Positions 62,501 to 64,000 of a stretch of 64,000 nt of DNA are shown piece after piece (position 1 is the first letter of the stretch; each line of letters opens with the position of its first letter). The stretch covers positions 1,860,001 to 1,924,000 of the forward strand of contig JADJPE010000005.1 in NCBI GenBank assembly GCA_016713425.1, given 5' to 3'. The notes below the pieces were generated by a model that saw nothing but the letters and a program-made list of their open reading frames with translations, was not told where the DNA came from and made no database searches. The position numbers were made by a program, and so were the translations under genes. The stretch is from Deltaproteobacteria bacterium. Lineage in GTDB: Bacteria > Myxococcota > Kuafuiibacteriia > Kuafuiibacteriales > Kuafuiibacteriaceae.

Positions 62501-62812
62501 GCGGAGAAGTCGGGCGGTGTCGCGATCTCCATCTGCGGCGAATCGAGCACGCAGTTTGGCTACGCGCCCAGCATGCCGCTCTTGGCGAAGTTCGCGGCTG
62601 GCTTGACGCTGCGATTTCCGCTCCGGGGTCAGACGTCGGCAGGGGCTCGACCCACCGTGCGCGTAACCGAACCTTCGAATTCTACGTCCACCCCATCGTT
62701 CACGCACGACGCGGCGGACGGGAGTATCTTGGTTTCGAAGAACACGTATCCATCGTTCGGAAGTCGGATCGATGTCGAGTACGAAGCGGCGTGTATCTCC
62801 AACGCCCATTGA
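59531..62812 (+). CDS. Large lipoprotein with choice-of-anchor D (ASH-type) repeats and a vWA-like domain
   Basis: 1093 residues from ATG 59531; ATG 59702 is an alternative nearer the signal. Neither has a good ribosome-binding site. The lipobox is WVGLLASACGGG (Cys about 92). The mature part has about six Ig-like choice-of-anchor D repeats: LDFGDLGFGEEVRRQITMKN, IDFGLAAVGFEKTKTLVLTN, ADFGDHDVGVAKEIDLTVRS, LDFEAVNPNLGIPKKLMVTI, LDFGAVAPGTTSYLVVEARN. The last 280 residues look like a von Willebrand A fold (ERIDILFVIEFTN, then ARLAIVFMSEGEGGGDTY), although the first MIDAS position is FTN rather than DxSxS. Probably a cell-surface adhesion or binding protein. Confidence 0.88.
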   Translation: MNRSPPRVSAARSVCRVRFDTGEQPFVGGSTVAGVCLRPRSRNPSPNQGAAVGPHLAMLGWVLLLASWAARDSRARRTRVLGLWVGLLASACGGGGPSQDLLPASSIALTPASLDFGDLGFGEEVRRQITMKNLGDEPLSICLPLLASDTCPAPSTIGPSELGLAWPTSDMTWTLGGGETSTFTIGFTPSVAGAVTGKLVLRHHPSVGNRAMTSLGGQVSLPVSASVSRPKLTLSESETSAIDFGLAAVGFEKTKTLVLTNATTPSAKLAIRFVADPAAIFGVRTADGTNLDSTSSVELAAGEQTSVTLWFRPQAVGKGEENEGRLQVLACSSDACTTTLELKGEGILPEGSIDGNGTADFGDHDVGVAKEIDLTVRSTGAAPLTVTGVVFDAAGQGLFAAEGNTFPKEIAAGTSATIRVQHLGRTPGEDQAQLTLDSNAANQLKVTLVAHSHGPNIETSPAALDFEAVNPNLGIPKKLMVTIRNQGDRQLQLSAIDVSGAGYSLSPAPSLGPLEPGQTRAVTVAFLPSSPDVQGPQLGALTIRSNDFDAPTLEVPLLGFSGTPTGCSMVATPVDLDFGAVAPGTTSYLVVEARNLGAQACDVGRVALDGSGSEFSLTENYGGFSLMPGARAHFVAAYTPSNSGADSATLRFLVTSGGAELAAVNIVGTGFDPGLRALPTILDAGIANVGCFAPTATLRLFNGSTGWMRVASVYLDAYASDAFEPSFGPSRSVEIDGGQFADFNFRYAPKGEGDDTSVIYADIEGCPGCGAGGKTRLAIPIFGSGIAAGETVAESFTVSKAERIDILFVIEFTNRMYSERLLLTEAFPAFLAQLRSLGVDFRIAVASTYPNAAQNPVGGSVTITPSTPDADAHALFREWLAVESSDASTFGTSGSGLRRALDTARSVGRSAIVRPDARLAIVFMSEGEGGGDTYADPKIDELRKLKDTRGRNTTISAIVATDAATGECDESEASTNRTLYGKYAPTFIQMAEKSGGVAISICGESSTQFGYAPSMPLLAKFAAGLTLRFPLRGQTSAGARPTVRVTEPSNSTSTPSFTHDAADGSILVSKNTYPSFGSRIDVEYEAACISNAH

Positions 62813-62862
62813 GACAGCCGAGCCTCCGACGTCGCATGGACACGAGACGACCGACGCCTTCT

Positions 62863-63693
62863 CTACTCGACCGTGAACCGAATCAAGACCTCATCTTTCG
62901 CCAAGGGGCGCTCGCTGTCTCTCGTGATCGCGTAGCGGCCGCGCCGGGCTAGGTTGTCGATCAATGACATCAGATGACTTCTCGGGATCCGGGCAATGAA
63001 CTCTCCGTTCGATGACGAAATCATCGAACCTTCGACGCGTTGCACGACGTCGATGATCTGCGATCTCGCCTTTGCGGCGCCGATCCCGAGCGCAGTCATC
63101 GTGAGATCCGTCGGTGAGTCGGCGGCCGGGGATCGCGGGAAGAAATCCGATGGGTCGTGGGGGCGGGTGCTTCCGGTCGCGTTCGCGCGCGTATCGGTGG
63201 TGCGCGGATTGGCGGTGCGATTCTCGGTCGCGCCCGCGCCTCCGATCTGAAGCGTTGCTCGATCGCCGCCTGAGCCCGAGCTACGCAGATCTCTCTGGAT
63301 CAGGATGCCGACAAAAAGAGCGACGAGCGCGGCCGTGGCGAAGCCGAGACCGAACGCGCCCGCGACGCGATGGCGCGATCTGGCGTGGCCGAGAAGACGA
63401 TCGAGCTTGAATCCTAGACCGGTGGGCGCGCGCTGCCGATCCTGCGCGGTGCTGAGGACACGTTCGACGAAGCCAGCGGGCGCCTCTTCGGTTGACCATG
63501 CCTCGATGTGCGCGTCGACGGCCTTCAGCGCACGTCCCTGGGCTCGACACGGCGCGCACATCTCGAGGTGAGACTCGAGCCATGCCGCTTCCCACATCGA
63601 GAGTCCATATCGGGCATCGATCTGCTCGTTCATCAGGCGTTCTGCGACGCGATGAGGCCACACGGTCGCTTCGATGCGTAAGAAAATGTTCAT
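62863..63693 (-). CDS. Putative zinc-finger anti-sigma factor
   Basis: A 276-residue protein. ATG 63693 overlaps the sigma-factor stop (ATGA). The N-terminal domain has SHLEMCAPCRAQ, the H...C..C zinc site of zf-HC2. One membrane helix (GAFGLGFATAALVALFVGIL, about 112-131) is followed by a Gly/Thr/Asn-rich linker. The periplasmic C-terminal domain has EGSMISSSNGEFIARIPRSH, LMSLIDNLARRGRYAITRDS and DEVLIRFTVE, resembling DUF4349. It should sequester the co-encoded ECF sigma factor. Distinct from the DUF4384-type anti-sigma at 43577. Confidence 0.85.
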   Translation of the reverse strand: MNIFLRIEATVWPHRVAERLMNEQIDARYGLSMWEAAWLESHLEMCAPCRAQGRALKAVDAHIEAWSTEEAPAGFVERVLSTAQDRQRAPTGLGFKLDRLLGHARSRHRVAGAFGLGFATAALVALFVGILIQRDLRSSGSGGDRATLQIGGAGATENRTANPRTTDTRANATGSTRPHDPSDFFPRSPAADSPTDLTMTALGIGAAKARSQIIDVVQRVEGSMISSSNGEFIARIPRSHLMSLIDNLARRGRYAITRDSERPLAKDEVLIRFTVE

Positions 63694-64000
63694 TTGAGTA
63701 ACTCCGAGAGTTCTTGAGCCAGCGCTGAACGACCGCGGTGAATGCGGCTCTTGACGGTACCAATGGCTAAGCCGGTGACCTCCGAGATCTCCTCGTAAGA
63801 CAGGTCATCGACGTGGCGCAGGAGGAGTACGACCCGTTGCTCGGTGCCAAGCTTTTCGATGGCGGCCCGGATCGCGCGCATCCGTTCGTCGACTTCGATC
63901 GCACGATCCGGCATCACGGCGTCGCTTCCGTCGTCGGGTCTGAGAAGCGGCTCGGGCGTTTGTTCGAAGCTCTGCGCACGTCGCCTTCCACGTCGATCGA
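63690..64000 (-). CDS. ECF-type RNA polymerase sigma factor (5' end outside the window)
   Basis: Only the C-terminal part, about 103 codons, is present; the frame runs open to the window edge. Reading from the edge: an Arg-rich stretch and a linker, then sigma region 4 from about 63900: IRAAIEKLGTEQRVVLLLRH, DDLSYEEISEVTGLAIGTVK and SRIHRGRSALAQELSELL. The second stretch is the -35-recognition helix-turn-helix. Coupled by overlap to the anti-sigma gene at 62863. Confidence 0.88.
   Translation of the reverse strand, partial: DRRGRRRAQSFEQTPEPLLRPDDGSDAVMPDRAIEVDERMRAIRAAIEKLGTEQRVVLLLRHVDDLSYEEISEVTGLAIGTVKSRIHRGRSALAQELSELLK

Overview
High-GC Gram-negative DNA that reads as a Myxococcota / former Deltaproteobacteria chromosome. 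Reasons: many lipoproteins with clear lipoboxes, secreted TPR proteins, ECF sigma factors overlapping zinc-finger anti-sigma factors, a DUF4388 response regulator, a caspase-family protein, a choice-of-anchor D/vWA lipoprotein, and a PutA without a DNA-binding domain. The genus cannot be fixed from this window. There are no rRNA genes, convincing tRNA genes, CRISPR arrays, integrases or transposases.

Layout. 1-5.5 kb: a secreted TPR protein, then two DUF3626 proteins around a third protein that shares its N-terminal half with one of them. 5.5-8.4 kb (minus): OmpA-like protein, membrane coiled-coil protein, receiver-DUF4388 regulator. 8.5-20.2 kb (plus): DUF481 outer-membrane protein, beta-helix lipoprotein, and a complete TtpC-type TonB energising operon (DUF3450, TtpC, ExbB, ExbD, TonB, TPR, TonB-dependent receptor). 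The beta-helix gene and the operon share an upstream 7-4-7 motif. 20.3-30 kb: a small lipoprotein, two methyltransferases, a frameshifted YwqK-type gene, a GH13 enzyme, a ricin-lectin/PIG-L lipoprotein and a DUF2079 membrane protein. 30-40.8 kb: a GT-C-like membrane protein ending in a perfect 20-bp hairpin, a lipoprotein (family member C), two phospholipase-D-like paralogues around an EamA transporter, and a CoA-transferase with a long N-terminal extension.

40.8-46.6 kb is the most system-like part. A four-gene minus-strand operon encodes an ECF sigma factor, a zinc-finger/DUF4384 anti-sigma factor, a caspase fused to a probable outer-membrane barrel, and lipoprotein A. A divergent gene encodes paralogous lipoprotein B. 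46.7-51.6 kb: a class 3 lipase and a third PLD-like protein, convergent, with related N-terminal export modules. 52-55.5 kb: a Cys-rich lipoprotein, a DUF1648 protein and two tandem paralogues of an unrecognised membrane family. 55.5-64 kb: PutA, a large ASH/vWA lipoprotein, and a second anti-sigma/ECF pair cut by the window edge.

In-frame minisatellites recur: coding repeats have units of 12, 15, 18, 21 or 126 bp, while most intergenic ones have units of 5, 14 or 23 bp. Many proteins are exported and several are putative lipid, sugar or protein hydrolases, which suits a surface-active, perhaps predatory lifestyle; that is inference. All family names come from reading motifs, not from searches.
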